Positions 63,901 to 64,000 of a stretch of 64,000 nt of DNA are shown here, one piece after another. This DNA comes from CALDTK01 sp965213735 (GTDB lineage Bacteria; Bacteroidota; Bacteroidia; Chitinophagales; Saprospiraceae): contig CBDCAB010000006.1 in NCBI GenBank assembly GCA_965213735.1, forward strand, positions 124,001-188,000. The letters run 5' to 3'. The notes under the pieces are model-generated. The model saw nothing but the letters and a program-made list of their open reading frames with translations. It ran no database searches and had not been told where the DNA came from. The translations under genes and the position numbers were made by a program. Positions within the stretch are counted from its first letter, which is position 1. Every line of letters begins with the position of its first letter.

Positions 63901-64000
63901 AGGACCGCTCCAGGTGTAGGCCGTGCCCCCAGTAGCTTGAAGTTGTAGCTCGCCTCCAGCACACACAGGTGTATTGGAGCTCGCAGACACCACCGGCTGC
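57994..64000 (-). CDS. giant SprB-like T9SS adhesin, 5' end outside the window
   Basis: The frame is open to the window edge; about 2,000 C-terminal residues are visible. In order: PKD/Ig-like domains (CAGGELQLQATGG type), SprB-like repeats (for example CGESDGRVVFNGGSPALTYSW and CEDTGSIRLAILGGTPPYRF, spanning about 61500-63500), four copies of a roughly 95-residue module (about 60450-62960), a series of beta-sandwich units ending in CLVYTA/CLTYTG-type strands (about 58550-60450), a tandem Ig-like domain and a C-terminal T9SS type B sorting domain from VVFSGLSPNGDGIND. It is probably a surface gliding adhesin like SprB, with its SprF partner downstream. Iterated motifs lie at 59876, 60166 and 62794. 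Confidence 0.88.
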   Translation of the reverse strand, partial: QPVVSASSNTPVCAGGELQLQATGGTAYTWSGPAGFSSTQAAPRISDLSNYPTGTYTFTVVGDNVAGCLDTATTEVVVSAGGQLVLNAPSTVCTGEAIQFSATGADSYVWSGPDNFSSLESTPQLATATAAASGTYTVVAEFNNGCQARESFILDVVEELVTDATVRNTTCDAKGAILLNLPGSASDYIIDWSDLPASSDPADRLELVEGSYTVSVTAFGCTRLYSYTVANGCNPTACTFLDQDEVLVENPSCGAADGRIAYPAATSGYSYTWQPAVSTGPEATGLAAGSYSLTVSQQNSPACDTTYIFTLESAPGCACSALNSIIRAAELDVCLAQAGAEIGVVTVTEPRVPADFKLAYLLVDVADAAVLRSNNNGTFTVSDAGTFSIHQLIYEERTLSQNSFAPGKSIPALEQQLVQGGGNICGALTTFGARIKTDQCCVTPEVVSVTTQDAGCTAHNGVVDIQLAGSAEDYIYSWMPDAGAQLGQFDNTRGSLASGTYDVTITNRVDASCSVSVTAYVGVNELAAGLPLVNAATCGESDGRVVFNGGSPALTYSWSDGGSGLFRNNLAAGDYTVEVTDGDADCRETFQFTVGSEADLGLAVQVIANPDCGTANGAAMILTANGSRTYSYSWAGDATRNDLAGGTYTVGVTDVASGCTDSITFTLNEQVQAGVTIDVTDVELLCNGAANGTPQFELDYDDGFKFPPTMSFVDSRGEPATFGELGPGEYCLTIRDAEDCLAGSNCFQVTEPRALNVNVTALPADCEDTGSIRLAILGGTPPYRFDWADLPAASDPQNRTDLAHGQYTVFITDANGCASAVNNINIARNCGCSPTLPELVEVNEPRCFVAPSTLIGTRVESTTSDPGMSSIYLLTNSNGVIVQLASQPEFLISSQGSYTIHGMVYNPQAYSTNTITLGQTRLADLNAQFVQGGGFICAGLDLVGVRVEVEACSDCTASVGALSIDGPTIWCTDNGLASVLNLRVDNSTGVLVYVVVDEAGQVVKVSANPAVDIAGLSGGSYSVYAVATASAATSPVLGQDFLPLTGCADISQAIVVTALTGSDCNSACQVAAGTVTDIAPRVVCVDVLPTTLAVTASGITGSEQRYLITSMSGTITSIQALDGTLELSSSSTVGTFRVYLLAYEQPVQGLRIGGSLGNLDGCFALSTPTTITIAGGSACGQQPTWDTVRFGVPVSQTEQACAMLDAGLDLQSTTFTLAGAGGATGQSSFGSWAIDASGCLVYTASTTPGIDVEVITVVATDGVVVDTNVYIVSVLSQNPTREQVEIRVPVFETENACPAAIPAAYSNVSAALILGNSSGASRFGTYSLATQNGCLSFTALGTSGLGVDTVEVQVCDIDLQACHIVSYVISVLPKGDSISRSVPQGDTLVLCAPASLLFGAAQIPTICEQPTVGTLTYEATTQCFVYTAPTNFVGAVSVCIEVCDDQGICVQRNVSIDVLPPCGNIISDSAAGVVVSDCDDFGSYCLPLANAIIGNYALSLDGQPYRSTSTACAGGAGTSILADTGSHQLIIEELATSCSDTVALVVGCADCGLSATPATLEVNECDQTADLLLNLLQGNWSRYSFTLNGDDAADLLRSAGTRTSIAVDTGRHTLIVRSLDNSCLELIEVNVTCSSTGSVADLERTIRVSFSDTVCVADFGLSSSDAVTSVADVCPGTLDGGEAAIEFDLATQCLTYTGLLPGIDSLCLQVCTATGCDTISFTVTVLPTSVRDQNIVIPIGTTASICLDTTELAAPITEVFNFCPDASGTAVGFDIDEDTYCITYSGATVGTEQGCFVICNAIACDTTFITVTVQPLVSNEPPVAVDDAESTTKGMPIDINVLRNDTLNGALEQISPVSLPNNGNLFIVSDSIIRYTPDAEFCGGVDSFRYIISNGLAFDTASVRIEVACDELVVFSGLSPNGDGINDQFRILGIEAFPANTVMIFNRWGNEVYNRRGYTNDPDIAFDGRWEGKTLTNGTYFYVIDLGGDAGCLSGYVQIAR
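59876..59889 (-). repeat. iterated motif, G-spacer variant CCTTTCGGCAAAAC
   Basis: Identical to 54785-54798 but inside the giant adhesin gene, where the minus strand encodes VLPKG. Confidence 0.6.
60166..60178 (+). repeat. iterated motif, spacer-less GTTTTGCGAAAGC
   Basis: Inside the giant adhesin gene; minus strand encodes LSQN. Confidence 0.75.
62794..62806 (+). repeat. iterated motif, spacer-less GTTTTGCGAAAGC
   Basis: Inside the giant adhesin gene; minus strand encodes LSQN. Confidence 0.75.

Noticed and set aside
1..64000. Prophage, integrative element, secondary-metabolite cluster or anti-phage system
   Set aside because: No integrase, transposase, phage structural, toxin-antitoxin, restriction or Cas genes were recognised; most genes are core or T9SS-related.

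Overview
The window reads as a chromosomal segment of a Bacteroidota bacterium, most likely a moderately GC-rich gliding marine type near Saprospiria/Lewinella (lineage is inference). The evidence is a complete gldKLMN type IX secretion (T9SS) operon behind a PorP-family gene, three large secreted proteins with gliding-motility-type C-terminal sorting domains, DUF1573, GWxTD and DUF4382 proteins, a fused alpha/beta E1 dehydrogenase, TAnnTTTG-type promoter elements and almost no Shine-Dalgarno sequences.

Layout. 1-5.3 kb: end of an S41 protease, a convergent tsaC-containing pair, a T9SS cargo protein and rplS. 5.3-17.6 kb: housekeeping and envelope genes (M1 peptidase, membrane metallophosphoesterase, DUF1573, E1 dehydrogenase, GWxTD protein and lipoprotein, penicillin-acylase-family hydrolase, polyprenol-phosphate glycosyltransferase). 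17.9-33.4 kb: an uninterrupted division and cell wall cluster mraZ-rsmH-ftsL-ftsI-murE-mraY-murD-ftsW-murG-murC-ftsQ-ftsA-ftsZ, preceded by MraZ-type GTGGG boxes and closed by a terminator. 33.4-34.5 kb: about 1 kb without genes, full of nested inverted and direct repeats. 34.5-48.1 kb: typA, a second T9SS cargo gene, a VPS10/BNR protein, a DUF4382 lipoprotein, an RsmB-type methyltransferase, pgi, yraN, ettA and a degenerate glucosaminidase-like gene. 48.1-54.8 kb: a methyltransferase, porP-like gene and gldKLMN. 54.9-64 kb: an ABC exporter, tRNA-Lys, and a sprB-sprF-like pair (giant modular adhesin, truncated by the window edge, followed by its PorP/SprF partner).

How they work together. The dcw genes make lipid II and the divisome (DAP-type peptidoglycan, judged from MurE). 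The Gld proteins form the T9SS motor and ring that exports proteins carrying the C-terminal domain seen in the three cargo genes; PorP/SprF proteins act with such cargo at the outer membrane.

The most striking signal is not a gene. A 13-14 bp word, GTTTTGGCGAAAGC and close variants, recurs at least 24 times on both strands, in several reading frames and between genes. It behaves as a DNA-level iterated motif with an imperfect dyad and a central spacer of 0 or 1 base. Its role is unknown.
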